This document shows, piece by piece, positions 7,872-16,950 of a DNA stretch of 64,000 nucleotides (position 1 is its first letter; the number at the start of each line of letters is the position of its first letter). The notes beneath the pieces were generated by a model. The model was not told the DNA's origin. It worked only from the letters and a program-made list of their open reading frames with translations, and made no database searches. The DNA is from Pseudoalteromonas sp. T1lg48. Its GTDB lineage: Bacteria; Pseudomonadota; Gammaproteobacteria; Enterobacterales; Alteromonadaceae. A program made the translations under genes and the position numbers. The DNA is taken from the NCBI RefSeq assembly GCF_002964785.1, contig NZ_PQCC01000018.1, positions 496,001-560,000 on the forward strand. Direction: 5' to 3'.

Positions 7872-8458
7872 AATATAAGATTTACTTCTTAGATAACATC
7901 GACTCATTCAGCTATAACCTGGTCGATGAATTCGCCCAGCTAGGACAAGATCTGGTGGTGTATCGCAATACCGTCGAGGCCAAGAGCATTTATCAGCGCA
8001 TGTGCGCCGAAACCCAGCCGGTAGTGCTGGTGCTCTCTCCGGGCCCGGGCGCGCCTAACGACGCCGGTTGCCTTATGTCCTTAATTGAGCTGTGCCGGGG
8101 TCAGTTTCCCATGCTGGGCATTTGCCTTGGCCAGCAGGCCCTCACTCAGGCTTACGGCGGCACGGTCGGGCACGCCAGGGAAACGGTGCATGGCAAGTCA
8201 TCGACTATTTCGCTGGCCCCGCATCCTGCATTTGCTGGATTTGGCGACACCCTGGTGGTGGCCCGTTATCACTCTTTGGTGGCAACACAGGTACCCACAG
8301 AGCTGGATGTAATTGCCGAATATGAGGGCATGACCATGGCCATTAGTAACCCGCAGGATAAGGTGCTCGGGTATCAATTTCATCCGGAATCGATCCTCAC
8401 GCCCAATGGTGCCCAGTTGCTGCGCCAAAGCCTTGACTATTTAACCGCAAAGGAGTGA
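7868..8458 (+). CDS. trpG: anthranilate synthase component II, glutamine amidotransferase
   Basis: This 196-residue class I glutamine amidotransferase supplies ammonia to TrpE. The oxyanion segment LSPGPGAPNDAG is at about 56-68, the nucleophile Cys86 lies in LGICLGQQ, and the His-Glu pair is in YQFHPESILTPNG near residue 170. It is separate from TrpD, unlike the TrpGD fusion of E. coli. In some bacteria the same subunit also serves PabB; no separate pabA is present beside pabB at 54760, so a dual role is possible but not shown. Confidence 0.97.
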   Translation: MKYKIYFLDNIDSFSYNLVDEFAQLGQDLVVYRNTVEAKSIYQRMCAETQPVVLVLSPGPGAPNDAGCLMSLIELCRGQFPMLGICLGQQALTQAYGGTVGHARETVHGKSSTISLAPHPAFAGFGDTLVVARYHSLVATQVPTELDVIAEYEGMTMAISNPQDKVLGYQFHPESILTPNGAQLLRQSLDYLTAKE

Positions 8459-8461
8459 GCC

Positions 8462-9466
8462 ATGGACGCACTAACCCAACTTTACCAACAGCAAGATCTG
8501 AGTTTTGCACAAGCCCAGGCGCTCTTTAACGACATTATGCAAGGGCGCATCGATGATATCACCCTGGCGGCTGTGCTTAGCGCACTAAAAATCAAAGGCG
8601 AAAGCAGCGATGAAATCGCCGGTGCGGCGGCGGCCATGCGTGCCAATGCGGTGCCCTTTCTCACTCAAGCCACAGATTTAATTGACAGCTGTGGTACCGG
8701 CGGCGATGGCGCCAATACCATCAATATCAGTACCACAGCGTCTCTAGTGGCGGCTGCCTGCGGCCTTAATGTGGTCAAGCATGGCAATCGCAGTGTCTCC
8801 AGCAATAGCGGCTCGTCCGATTTACTTACAAGTCTGGGCGTCAATATTACGATGACCCCGGAGCAGGCCGCTAATTTACTAGAGCAAACCGGATTTACGT
8901 TTTTATTTGCGCCCCTGTACCACAGTGGTGTAAAACACGCCATGGCGGTGCGCACTACCTTAAAAACCCGCACCCTGTTTAACCTGCTTGGGCCCTTGGC
9001 CAACCCCGCTAAACCTCAGGCACAGCTGCTTGGCGTGTATGATCCGGCCCTATGCCTCCCCATGGCGAAAACCTTGATGCAACTGGGCTGCCAACGGGCT
9101 ATGGTGGTGCACGGCTGTGGCACCGATGAAATCGCCCTGCACGGCGACACTAAAGTCGTAGAGCTAGAGCGGGGCGAGTTGCGCGAATATACCCTCAGCC
9201 CCAGTGATTTTGGTCTGTCACATTTTAGCCTCGATGAACTCAGTGGTCAGGGCCCGCAATACAATGCCCAGGCGGCACGCGCCATTTTCGCTGGGCAAGG
9301 AAGCGATGCCCATAATAGTGCCATCATTGCCAATGTCGCCGCCCTACTGGTTATCAATAATAAGGCGGGCAACTTTAGAGACGCTGCCGAGCAGGTGCGC
9401 CAGGTTTTGGCCAGCGGCCAGGCACAACACACACTTAATGCCATCATAGAGGTGAGTCATGGCTAA
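8462..9466 (+). CDS. trpD: anthranilate phosphoribosyltransferase
   Basis: TrpD transfers phosphoribosyl from PRPP to anthranilate. The PRPP-binding motif DSCGTGGDGANTINIS is at about residues 75-90, with KHGNRSVSSNSGSSDLL and the anthranilate-contacting segment PLYHSGVKHA following. Length 334 fits a stand-alone TrpD without an amidotransferase domain. The start follows the trpG stop by three bases (AAGGAGTGAGCC gives a strong ribosome site). It overlaps trpC by eight bases. Confidence 0.98.
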   Translation: MDALTQLYQQQDLSFAQAQALFNDIMQGRIDDITLAAVLSALKIKGESSDEIAGAAAAMRANAVPFLTQATDLIDSCGTGGDGANTINISTTASLVAAACGLNVVKHGNRSVSSNSGSSDLLTSLGVNITMTPEQAANLLEQTGFTFLFAPLYHSGVKHAMAVRTTLKTRTLFNLLGPLANPAKPQAQLLGVYDPALCLPMAKTLMQLGCQRAMVVHGCGTDEIALHGDTKVVELERGELREYTLSPSDFGLSHFSLDELSGQGPQYNAQAARAIFAGQGSDAHNSAIIANVAALLVINNKAGNFRDAAEQVRQVLASGQAQHTLNAIIEVSHG

Positions 9467-10835
9467 TGTTTTAGAAAAAATCGTCGCCGACAAGCGTCTA
9501 GAGGTCGAGCAAGGTAAAAAGAGCCGCCCGCTGGCAAGCTTTAGCGCGCATATTGAGCCCAGTCAGCGCGATTTCTATGGTGCTCTCAGCTCGGCGCCGA
9601 CCAGTTTTATTCTCGAGTGTAAGAAGGCGTCGCCGTCAAAGGGATTGATCCGCGAGGTGTTTGATCTTGAGGCCATCACCTCTGTGTACAAGCACTATGC
9701 CAGCTGCATCAGCGTGCTTACCGACGAAAAATATTTTCAAGGCAGCTATGACTACCTGGCCCAGGTACGTACCTTGGTCGAGCAGCCCCTTATCTGCAAA
9801 GACTTCTTTATCGACCCCTACCAGGTTTACCTGGCGCGCTTACACGGTGGCGATGCCATTTTATTGATGCTCTCAGTGCTTGACGATGACACCTACAAGG
9901 AGCTGGCGGCACTGGCGCAATCGTTGAACATGGCGGTACTGACCGAGGTCAGTAATGAAGAAGAAGTGACCCGTGCTCTGGCGTTAAAGGCAAAAATAAT
10001 AGGCATAAACAACCGTAATCTTAGGGACTTAAGCACGGATTTAGCCACTACAGAGCGTCTACGGGCACTTATTCCTGCGGAGACACTGGTGATCTCCGAG
10101 TCCGGCATCTACAGCCACCAAGATGTTAAACGCCTTAGCCCGCTGGTTGATGGCTTTTTAGTTGGCAGTTCGCTCATGGCCCAGGCGGATCTAGAGGGCG
10201 CCTGTCGCAGCCTTATTTTCGGCGAGAACAAGGTGTGCGGCCTCACGCGCACCCAGGATGCCCAGGCCGTGTATCAGGCCGGCGCCTATTATGGCGGCCT
10301 GATCTTCTACCCTGGCTCGCCTCGATATGTGGATATAGACTGTGCCTCGGCCATCGTCGACAGCGCGCCGTTGCGCTACGTGGGCGTCTTTGTCGATGCC
10401 GCTATCGAGCAGGTCAGCGAGTACGCCAATCGCCTTAAGTTGGCCGCGGTGCAGTTGCACGGCCATGAAGACGAGACTTATATTCGCACCCTGCGCAATA
10501 CCCTGCCGCTGACCTGTCAGATCTGGAAGGCCCAAGCGGTGGCCGACACGCTACCTCAAGGAGTTCAAGGGGTCGACCGTGTGCTGTATGACACCTTTAG
10601 CAAAACAGCGAAGGGCGGCACCGGCATGCAATTCGATTGGAGTTTGCTAAGCGGCGCCAATGCTCCCTATATGCTCGCTGGCGGCCTTAATGCCGACAAT
10701 ATCCCCGGCGCCCAACAAAACCGGGCTATGGGTTTAGATTTAAATTCTGGGGTGGAGTCCACACCTGGCAAGAAATGTATTAATAAAATTAACGCTGCCT
10801 TCGCGGCCAATTCGGAATTACTGAGGTGGTTATGA
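9459..10835 (+). CDS. trpCF: bifunctional indole-3-glycerol-phosphate synthase / phosphoribosylanthranilate isomerase
   Basis: The protein fuses two TIM barrels as in enterobacteria. Residues 1-255 are the TrpC synthase, with [16 protein letters not shown] and the [11 protein letters not shown] and VISESGI phosphate-binding strands. Residues about 256-458 are the TrpF isomerase, beginning [17 protein letters not shown] with the catalytic Cys, followed by GVFVD, AVQLHG and LAGGLNADN. It catalyses the isomerisation and ring-closure steps between TrpD and TrpAB. The stop overlaps the trpB ATG. Confidence 0.98.
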   Translation: MANVLEKIVADKRLEVEQGKKSRPLASFSAHIEPSQRDFYGALSSAPTSFILECKKASPSKGLIREVFDLEAITSVYKHYASCISVLTDEKYFQGSYDYLAQVRTLVEQPLICKDFFIDPYQVYLARLHGGDAILLMLSVLDDDTYKELAALAQSLNMAVLTEVSNEEEVTRALALKAKIIGINNRNLRDLSTDLATTERLRALIPAETLVISESGIYSHQDVKRLSPLVDGFLVGSSLMAQADLEGACRSLIFGENKVCGLTRTQDAQAVYQAGAYYGGLIFYPGSPRYVDIDCASAIVDSAPLRYVGVFVDAAIEQVSEYANRLKLAAVQLHGHEDETYIRTLRNTLPLTCQIWKAQAVADTLPQGVQGVDRVLYDTFSKTAKGGTGMQFDWSLLSGANAPYMLAGGLNADNIPGAQQNRAMGLDLNSGVESTPGKKCINKINAAFAANSELLRWL

Positions 10836-12016
10836 AAAATCCAGCCTATTTTGGCGACTTTGGTGGCATGTACGTGCCGCAACTTTTGGTCCCCGCGCTT
10901 AAACAATTAGAAAATGAATTTAACAAGGCGCAAAAGGATGCCTGTTTCGAACAGGAGTTTCGCTCCCTGCTAAACGAATATGCCGGGCGGCCGACACCGC
11001 TGACCCTAACCCGTAACCTGGTAAAAAACCCTAAGGTGAAGCTGTATCTTAAGCGTGAAGACTTGCTCCATGGCGGCGCCCACAAAACCAACCAGGTGTT
11101 AGGCCAAGCCCTGCTTACCAAACGCATGGGCAAAAAAGAAGTCATAGCGGAAACCGGTGCCGGTCAGCATGGCGTCGCCACCGCCTTGGCCTGTGCCTTA
11201 CTCGGACTTAAATGCCGCATTTATATGGGTGCCAAAGACGTCGAGCGTCAGCAACCCAATGTGTTTCGCATGCGCTTAATGGGTGCCGAAGTGATCCCGG
11301 TTACCGCTGGCTCCGGCACCCTTAAAGATGCGGTCAACGAGGCGCTGCGTGATTGGTCTGCCAATTATAAAACCGCGCATTATTTATTGGGCACTGCGGC
11401 AGGGCCGCACCCATTCCCGACCCTGGTTCGCGAATTCCAAAAAATGATCGGTGAAGAAGCCAAACAACAGGTGCTGGCGGCGGAAGGACGTTTACCAGAC
11501 GCGGTGATCGCCTGCGTTGGCGGCGGCTCAAATGCCATCGGCATGTTTAACGACTTTATCAACGAGCCTGGCGTCAAACTCATTGGCGTTGAGCCCGCGG
11601 GTAAGGGCCTGGATAGCGGTGAGCACGGCGCGACCTTGTGCCGCGGCACTAAAGGCGTGCTTCACGGCGCCTACACCTATATTATGCAAACCGAGCAAGG
11701 ACAAATTGAAGAGTCGTACTCGGTGTCCGCTGGACTTGACTACCCAGCGGTGGGGCCACAGCACGCCTATTTACATGAAACCGGGCGCGCTCAGTACGTA
11801 GGGATCACCGATGATGAAGCCCTGGATGCCTTTAAGGCCTTGGCCCGCAACGAAGGAATTATTCCGGCACTGGAGTCCAGTCATGCCCTGGCATACGCCT
11901 TAAAATATGCCGAGCAGCAAGAGCAGGACACCATTTTAGTAGTGAACCTCAGCGGCCGAGGGGATAAGGATTTAGCTCATGTTCACAGTGTGTTACAAGC
12001 AAAAGGAGAGCAGTAA
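10832..12016 (+). CDS. trpB: tryptophan synthase beta chain
   Basis: TrpB condenses indole with serine using PLP. The PLP Lys is K85 in the motif [12 protein letters not shown], and the cofactor phosphate loop GGGSNAIG is near residue 230. The ATG at 10832 overlaps the trpCF stop as ATGA and has GAGG six bases before it; a GTG six bases upstream is in frame but less likely. Length is 394 residues. The stop and the trpA start share one base. Confidence 0.98.
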   Translation: MKNPAYFGDFGGMYVPQLLVPALKQLENEFNKAQKDACFEQEFRSLLNEYAGRPTPLTLTRNLVKNPKVKLYLKREDLLHGGAHKTNQVLGQALLTKRMGKKEVIAETGAGQHGVATALACALLGLKCRIYMGAKDVERQQPNVFRMRLMGAEVIPVTAGSGTLKDAVNEALRDWSANYKTAHYLLGTAAGPHPFPTLVREFQKMIGEEAKQQVLAAEGRLPDAVIACVGGGSNAIGMFNDFINEPGVKLIGVEPAGKGLDSGEHGATLCRGTKGVLHGAYTYIMQTEQGQIEESYSVSAGLDYPAVGPQHAYLHETGRAQYVGITDDEALDAFKALARNEGIIPALESSHALAYALKYAEQQEQDTILVVNLSGRGDKDLAHVHSVLQAKGEQ

Positions 12017-12819
12017 TGAACCGCTACAGCACCACTTTCGCCACGCTAAGCGCCAATAACGAAGGCGCCTTTGTGCCCTTTGTCACCATAGGCGATCCCG
12101 ATAAGGAGCAAAGCCTGGCGATCATTAAAAGTCTGATCGATGGCGGCGCCGATGCCTTGGAGCTGGGCATTCCTTTCTCCGACCCCATTGCCGACGGCCC
12201 GGTGATCCAACAGGCCAATATTCGCGCCTTACAAGCCGGTATCAGCACGGACACTTGCTTCGACATCATCAAACAGGTGCGCGAGTACGACGCTGACATT
12301 CCCATTGGCCTGCTGCTGTATTCAAACCTGGTCTTTGCCAAGGGGTTAGATAACTTCTACCGACTGGCCGCCGAAGCGGGCGTCGATTCCATTTTGGTCG
12401 CGGATGTCCCCCTGCATGAGTCCAAGGTATTTCGTCGGGCGGCGATGAGCCAAGGGATAGCGCCAATCTTTATCGCCACTCCCAATGCCGACGATGACAC
12501 CCTGCGTCAATGCGCCTCCTATGGCCGCGGCTACACCTATTTGCTATCGCGCGCCGGGGTAACCGGCACAGAAACCAAGGCGCAAATGCCGCCCCAGGAG
12601 TTGATCACCAAGCTCAACGAGTATCATGCTGCGCCGGCATTACTGGGCTTTGGGATCAGCACCCCTGAAGATGTCAAACAAGCACTGCAAAGCGGTGCTA
12701 GCGGTGCCATCAGTGGCTCGGCGGTGGTTAAGATCATTGCCCAGCACCTGGGTGATGAAGCGGCCATGTGCCAGGCTTTACGCGAGTTTTGTGGAGAGAT
12801 GAAAGCTGCGACCCGTTAA
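12016..12819 (+). CDS. trpA: tryptophan synthase alpha chain
   Basis: TrpA cleaves indole-3-glycerol phosphate and channels indole to TrpB. The catalytic residues equivalent to E. coli Glu49 and Asp60 are present at the same numbers in [16 protein letters not shown]. The phosphate-binding segments [10 protein letters not shown] and [10 protein letters not shown] follow near 215-240. The start overlaps trpB as TAATG. No intrinsic terminator is seen after it, and its stop overlaps the stop of the convergent HU gene. Confidence 0.98.
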   Translation: MNRYSTTFATLSANNEGAFVPFVTIGDPDKEQSLAIIKSLIDGGADALELGIPFSDPIADGPVIQQANIRALQAGISTDTCFDIIKQVREYDADIPIGLLLYSNLVFAKGLDNFYRLAAEAGVDSILVADVPLHESKVFRRAAMSQGIAPIFIATPNADDDTLRQCASYGRGYTYLLSRAGVTGTETKAQMPPQELITKLNEYHAAPALLGFGISTPEDVKQALQSGASGAISGSAVVKIIAQHLGDEAAMCQALREFCGEMKAATR

Positions 12820-13091
12820 GCGTGCAGCCGGTCTTTAAGTGCCTTGGCGCACTTAAAGGCCACCTTGTTTTGCCCTGCAATTTCAATTTGTTCACCGGTT
12901 TGTGGATTACGGCCTATTTTCGTTGGGTGGTAGCTCAATGAGAAGTTGCCGAACTTAGGAATAAACACCGCATCCCCTTCATGCAATGACCGGCTAATGG
13001 CGCCAAGCATGGCCGTTAGCGCTGCACTGCATTGCTTTTTCGTTAAACCGCTGTGTTGCCCCATGGCATCAATAAGCTGTTTTTTATTCAC
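12816..13091 (-). CDS. HU/IHF family DNA-binding protein
   Basis: The 91-residue protein is a complete HU-fold subunit: helical dimerisation part [20 protein letters not shown], the strand [29 protein letters not shown] with the Arg-Asn-Pro of the DNA-intercalating arm, and a C-terminal helix. It is likely a minor chromosomal HU paralogue rather than HupA or HupB, from which it differs in sequence (for example [12 protein letters not shown]). It is convergent with trpA, with the two stop codons overlapping, so transcription of the trp operon could run into it. Confidence 0.9.
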   Translation of the reverse strand: MNKKQLIDAMGQHSGLTKKQCSAALTAMLGAISRSLHEGDAVFIPKFGNFSLSYHPTKIGRNPQTGEQIEIAGQNKVAFKCAKALKDRLHA

Positions 13092-13226
13092 ATTATTACC
13101 TACTAAAAACTGTAAAGGCGCGCAGCCTAAAAGCGCCGGCGGTAAATGTCAAACCTGGACCTTTACCCTTGAGCTTAGGGGCCGTTACTGGTAAAACAAC
13201 GGCTACCAGAAGTAATGGATGTGGCT

Positions 13227-13820
13227 ATGAGCACACTAATCGAATATATCCCGCTAATTTTATTTTTTGCCGTTTATAAAATGGTCGATATCTATTGGGC
13301 CACCGCGGTGTTAATCGCTGCCTGTGCCATACAAATGGCCTATGCCTATTTTAAGGAAGGAAAAATAGGTACCCGCCATTGGGTGTTTTTCGCCATCGCC
13401 CTGGTGCTAGGTACCATGACCATACTGTTTCGCGATGAGCATTTCATTCAATGGAAGGCAACCTTTGTCTACGCCATTTTGGCGCTAACCCTGATTGTTT
13501 CGCGATGTTTTTTCAATAAAAACCTAGTACAGAAAGCACTCATGGGGTTGTTGGACTCGGTTGCAGAAAAGCAAAATGATACGAATACCGACGCCAGCCC
13601 AGAAAGTATCTTGGTACCACAAAAGGTGTGGGAGCAATTGAATGTCTTTTGGGTTGTGTTGTTTAGCGCCATTGCCGCGCTGAATATCTATGTGGCCTAT
13701 AATTTCTCCCTTGATTTTTGGGTAAATTTTAAGGTCTTTGGATTGATGGGCATCACCTTTGTTGCCATCATCTTTACCATAGCGCGCCTCTATCGCTATT
13801 TTCCCGACGAACAGTCATAA
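13227..13820 (+). CDS. yciB: inner membrane septation protein A homologue
   Basis: YciB/IspZ family proteins are five-helix inner membrane proteins linked to cell envelope integrity and division. The family signature LFFAVYKMVDIYWATAVLI occupies the first helix, and IQWKATFVYAILA, WVVLFSAIAALNIYVAY and WVNFKVFGLMGITF mark later segments. The ATG at 13227 gives the usual N-terminus (MSTLIEYIPL); an in-frame ATG at 13215 would add four residues. An insert at about 108-118 (QNDTNTDASPE) lengthens one loop relative to E. coli. Confidence 0.93.
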   Translation: MSTLIEYIPLILFFAVYKMVDIYWATAVLIAACAIQMAYAYFKEGKIGTRHWVFFAIALVLGTMTILFRDEHFIQWKATFVYAILALTLIVSRCFFNKNLVQKALMGLLDSVAEKQNDTNTDASPESILVPQKVWEQLNVFWVVLFSAIAALNIYVAYNFSLDFWVNFKVFGLMGITFVAIIFTIARLYRYFPDEQS

Positions 13821-13832
13821 CCCTGCCTTAAT

Positions 13833-13869
13833 CCATTGCTACACTTAATGCATCGCGGTGTAGCAATGG
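13833..13869 (+). promoter_or_regulatory. 12-bp perfect hairpin before the CPBP gene, covering part of its ribosome site
   Basis: CCATTGCTACAC (13833-13844) and GTGTAGCAATGG (13858-13869) are exact inverted repeats around a 13-base loop. There is no T run after the stem. The last two stem bases belong to the GGAG (13868-13871) that precedes the TTG start at 13879, so the structure could either protect the end of the yciB transcript or limit translation of the next gene. Confidence 0.6.
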
Positions 13870-13878
13870 AGCGTCTCC

Positions 13879-14517
13879 TTGACGAATACCCAATATCGCT
13901 GGCTTGAGCTTTTCTGCGTTTTTATCCTCTTGCCCCTGGTGGGCCTTGGCCTGCGTGAGCATTTACAAAACTGGCTGATCCCGGCGTTGATCACCCTCAC
14001 CGCCGTTTGCTGCTTTATTCTGTTAACCGACCCTCATTTTAAACGCTTTCGCATTACCTCCATGGGCCAGTTTCCCGTGGTAAAAAAGCGCATGGCCACC
14101 TTCTTTCTCACCGGCGCCCTGCTCTCAGGCGTCCTATACGGCATTATTAATCAGGAAAATTGGTTTAGTTACCCACTGCAATCGCCCATGAGCTGGCTGA
14201 TGTTGCTCATTCTCTACCCCTTACTCTCGGTATTGCCACAGGAATTAATTTTTCGCACCTATTTCTTTCATCGCTATAAGCCAATTATTCCCAATAAAAC
14301 CAAGCGAGTTTGGCTCAGCGCCGCGGTCTTTGCCTTGGCTCATGTGGTCTATGGCAATGTGGTAGCCGTGCTGCTGGCATTTTTTGGTGGCTTGCTGTTT
14401 TCTTACACCTATGCGCATTCGCGCTCGACAATAGCCTGTGTGCTTGAACATAGCTTGTGGGGGTTGTGGATGTTTACAATTGGGGCAGGCAGTTATTTGG
14501 ATGCGGGAGCCATTTAG
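13879..14517 (+). CDS. CPBP family intramembrane glutamic endopeptidase-like protein
   Basis: The 212-residue protein has about six membrane segments. The CPBP/Abi motifs are visible: LPQELIFRTYFF (the usual EExxxR, but with Gln in place of the first Glu), AVFALAHVVYGN (FxxxH) and ACVLEHSLWG. Known family members are intramembrane proteases or protein-maturation factors; the Glu-to-Gln change makes catalysis uncertain here. The start is TTG with GGAG seven bases upstream; no ATG exists before residue 60. It converges on the NSS transporter. Confidence 0.82.
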   Translation: MTNTQYRWLELFCVFILLPLVGLGLREHLQNWLIPALITLTAVCCFILLTDPHFKRFRITSMGQFPVVKKRMATFFLTGALLSGVLYGIINQENWFSYPLQSPMSWLMLLILYPLLSVLPQELIFRTYFFHRYKPIIPNKTKRVWLSAAVFALAHVVYGNVVAVLLAFFGGLLFSYTYAHSRSTIACVLEHSLWGLWMFTIGAGSYLDAGAI

Positions 14518-14525
14518 GCTCCCGC
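14503..14525. terminator. hairpin between convergent CPBP and NSS genes
   Basis: GCGGGAGCC and GGCTCCCGC form a perfect 9-bp GC-rich stem with loop ATTTA; the CPBP stop codon TAG spans the loop and the stem. Neither side has a T run, so it is a weak or factor-assisted terminator at best. Confidence 0.45.
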
Positions 14526-14532
14526 GTTAAGC

Positions 14533-15957
14533 TTAGAATCCAAAAATACTCACGGCGAAGAATTTGGTCGCCACGGTATTTATAAAGATCAGCAATAAGA
14601 TCGCAGGGATAAAGGTCGACAGCGAAAAGTTAACGTACTTTTCCATAAAGCTGCCGGCGTAGCTATCACAGCCTTGCGAGAGCTCGGCGCTTAGCTTAGC
14701 CTTTTTCCAGCGATACATCACGAATAAACACACCATCAAACCGTTTAGCGGCAATATGGTGTCATAGAAAACATCATAAACCACATCGAACATGCTCTTG
14801 TCGCTGCCGCCGTAATTGGTCAATTGCGTGAGCCAATCAACCATGCCAAATGACAAGGTACAGCCCACGGTAAGAATACCAATGGCACCGGCCAACACCA
14901 CCAAGGCCTTTTTACGGCTGTAGCCACGCTCTTCGATAAGGGTGGCGGTAGGTACTTCAACGATAGACACCAAAGAAGTAATAGCGGCGAAGAATACCAG
15001 CAAGAAGAATACAAAGGCGACGATGGACGCACCAACATAGCCAATGTCTGTTTGCAGTGCGAGTAGGATTTTTGGTAGGTAAACAAAAATCATCGATACC
15101 GAAGACTCGGACAACTCGCTTGGATCGGTGTTTGGGTTAAAGCTGAAGATAGCGGGTAACACCATAAGGCCGGCGGTAAAGGCCACTAGGGAGTCGGTGA
15201 TCGCCACCATTTTGGCGCCGCTAACGATATCGTCTTTTTTCGAGATATACGAGGCGTAGGTCATGAGGATACCCATGCCCAGCGACAAGGAGAAAAACGC
15301 CTGCGATAGCGCACCGTTTAGCACACTGGCATTCATCTTGGAGAAATCAGGCACTATATAGTAGCGCACCCCGGCCATGGCGTTGTCCAAGGTCAATACG
15401 TACGCAACCAGAGCAATAAGTAACACAAACAAGGCGGGCATTAAAAACTTCGCCGCCTTTTCTATGCCATCTTTTACCCCACCCACGAGGATCAGGTTGA
15501 CCACCACGGCCACCACCAGCATATAGGCAAAGACGCTGTACTCATTGATAAAGCGACCAAAGTTACCCGGATCGGCCAGGGCTTCCAAGTTACCAAAGGC
15601 AGTCTGCGCCAAATACCCGAATATCCACACGGTGATCACCATGTAGAAGACTGCAATCATAAAGGGGGTCATTACCGCCAGGATGCCTGCACCACGCCAA
15701 CGCGGCGAGTTTTCCGATAACATGCGATACGCGCCGTAAGGGTCTTTTTGAGCCTTACGACCCATGGCCATTTCCGCCATCATCACTGGCAGACAAATAA
15801 AGGCCACAAACAGCGCATAGACAAGTAAGAAGGCACCACCACCATTTTTGGTGGCCGAAACAGGGAAACCAACCAGGTTACCGATACCGACCGCCGAACC
15901 GGCGGCTGCGAGAATAAAGCCCAGGCGCGAGCTAAAGTGTTCACGTTTTTCGCTCAT
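14533..15957 (-). CDS. neurotransmitter:sodium symporter (NSS) family transporter
   Basis: The 474-residue inner membrane protein has about 11-12 helices and the NSS hallmark in helix 1: GSAVGIGNLVGFPVSATKNGGGAFLLVYALF at residues 16-46, which contains the unwound sodium and substrate site. Bacterial members such as LeuT and TnaT import amino acids with sodium; the particular substrate cannot be read from sequence. In the usual NLWRFP motif Trp-Arg is replaced by Val-Gly, so the Arg of the extracellular gate is missing, as in some bacterial subfamilies. It is monocistronic. Confidence 0.9.
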   Translation of the reverse strand: MSEKREHFSSRLGFILAAAGSAVGIGNLVGFPVSATKNGGGAFLLVYALFVAFICLPVMMAEMAMGRKAQKDPYGAYRMLSENSPRWRGAGILAVMTPFMIAVFYMVITVWIFGYLAQTAFGNLEALADPGNFGRFINEYSVFAYMLVVAVVVNLILVGGVKDGIEKAAKFLMPALFVLLIALVAYVLTLDNAMAGVRYYIVPDFSKMNASVLNGALSQAFFSLSLGMGILMTYASYISKKDDIVSGAKMVAITDSLVAFTAGLMVLPAIFSFNPNTDPSELSESSVSMIFVYLPKILLALQTDIGYVGASIVAFVFFLLVFFAAITSLVSIVEVPTATLIEERGYSRKKALVVLAGAIGILTVGCTLSFGMVDWLTQLTNYGGSDKSMFDVVYDVFYDTILPLNGLMVCLFVMYRWKKAKLSAELSQGCDSYAGSFMEKYVNFSLSTFIPAILLLIFINTVATKFFAVSIFGF

Positions 15958-16201
15958 AGAAAAACCTTGTTATTGTTTTAACCCGACTCTAGCAGTGTTA
16001 AACCGGCCTTTTCAAGCTTTATAGAAGTATTTGCCCGAGTAAATCGGTGTGCATTTGTTTACAGCGTAAATTACGTGCATTCGTGTTAATACATGCCCTT
16101 TTATTCGTCAAGCGACTATGTCATTGCACGATAAAAATTTACAAGCGCCCTCAATGCTGGCTATCATAAAAGTAATTCATACCAAATACTTGGTTCTATT
16201 T

Positions 16202-16504
16202 ATGTTGTACATGATTTATTCAAGCGATGTTGAAAATTCGCTGGAAAAACGCCTAGCCGCCCGCCCCGCTCATTTAGCCCGTTTACAGGAGCTTGAGAGC
16301 CAAGGCCGCTTGCTTGTAGCCGGACCTCTTCCCGCCGTCGATAACAACGACCCGGGTGAAGCCGGTTTTACCGGTTCGCTGGTTATCGCCGAGTTTGAGT
16401 CGCTACAACAGGCACGGGAATGGGCTGCCGAAGACCCTTATATCGCTGCCGGCGTTTACGACAACTCCATCGTAAAGCCATTTAAGAAAGTACTAGGGGC
16501 CTAA
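16202..16504 (+). CDS. yciI: YciI family protein
   Basis: The 100-residue protein has the YciI ferredoxin-like fold: [40 protein letters not shown] and [17 protein letters not shown] with the conserved His-Asp pair. The fold suggests a small enzyme or ligand-binding dimer; the E. coli function is unknown. The reading frame is open upstream to 16118, but homology begins exactly at the ATG at 16202. No clear ribosome site precedes it. Proximity to yciB and trp is shared with E. coli. Confidence 0.92.
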   Translation: MLYMIYSSDVENSLEKRLAARPAHLARLQELESQGRLLVAGPLPAVDNNDPGEAGFTGSLVIAEFESLQQAREWAAEDPYIAAGVYDNSIVKPFKKVLGA

Positions 16505-16544
16505 AAGGTCTATTGAACTTTGTTGTTTATTTCTGCACTAGGCA

Positions 16545-16561
16545 AGTTCAGTAAAGGTTAA
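16545..16561 (+). promoter_or_regulatory. candidate PhoP-box-like direct repeat before the two-component operon
   Basis: AGTTCA and GGTTAA are separated by five bases, which is the hexamer-5-hexamer layout of enterobacterial PhoP boxes (related to GGTTTA repeats, 11-base period). The second repeat matches better than the first. A third GTTCC follows ten bases later. The position, about 135 bases before the first operon start, would suit autoregulation. It is a weak match. Confidence 0.3.
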
Positions 16562-16695
16562 TTGGTGTTCCGTATGCTAACCATATGTCACTGCCTATGG
16601 GTACGCCCTCAACTTAGTCCTAGGATTAGTTCGGGGATAAGCCACAGGTTAACCCATATAAGGTTACCGAGGATTCACCGGGAGCTCTTTGAATC

Positions 16696-16950
16696 ATGTT
16701 AAGACTAATCGCAGCCATCTTAATTACATTTACACTGTCTATCTCCGCGGCCTATGCCGCTCCGGCACCGACTAAGGTGATCGATAAGAAACAGGCAGTG
16801 ACTATTGCGAAAGAAGCCGAAAACGGTAAAGTTTTAAAAATTACGGAACAAAAGGATAAGTTTGTTGTTCGAATTTTAAAGCCCAAAGGCCGAGTTATCG
16901 ACATTATTGTCTCTAAACGCACGGGACAAGTTGAGAAGGAAAATAATTAA
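16696..16950 (+). CDS. small exported PepSY-domain protein
   Basis: The 84-residue protein has a signal peptide (residues 1-21, cleavage after AYA) and then one PepSY-like module: VIDKKQAVTIAKEAENGKVLKITEQKDKF, followed by GRVIDIIVSKRTGQVEK. PepSY modules are found on peptidase propeptides and on small periplasmic proteins next to two-component systems, where some modulate the sensor. Its stop overlaps the start of the response regulator (TAATG), so it is translated with it. Its role as a sensor partner is an inference from this coupling. Confidence 0.82.
   Translation: MLRLIAAILITFTLSISAAYAAPAPTKVIDKKQAVTIAKEAENGKVLKITEQKDKFVVRILKPKGRVIDIIVSKRTGQVEKENN

Noticed and set aside
16118..16201. 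28-codon extension of yciI
   Set aside because: Homology to YciI begins at the ATG at 16202 and the extension has no conserved residues.
16647..16667. GGTTAA and GGTTAC repeats before the PepSY gene as a PhoP box
   Set aside because: The 15-base period is not the 11 bases expected; the better-spaced pair is at 16545-16561.
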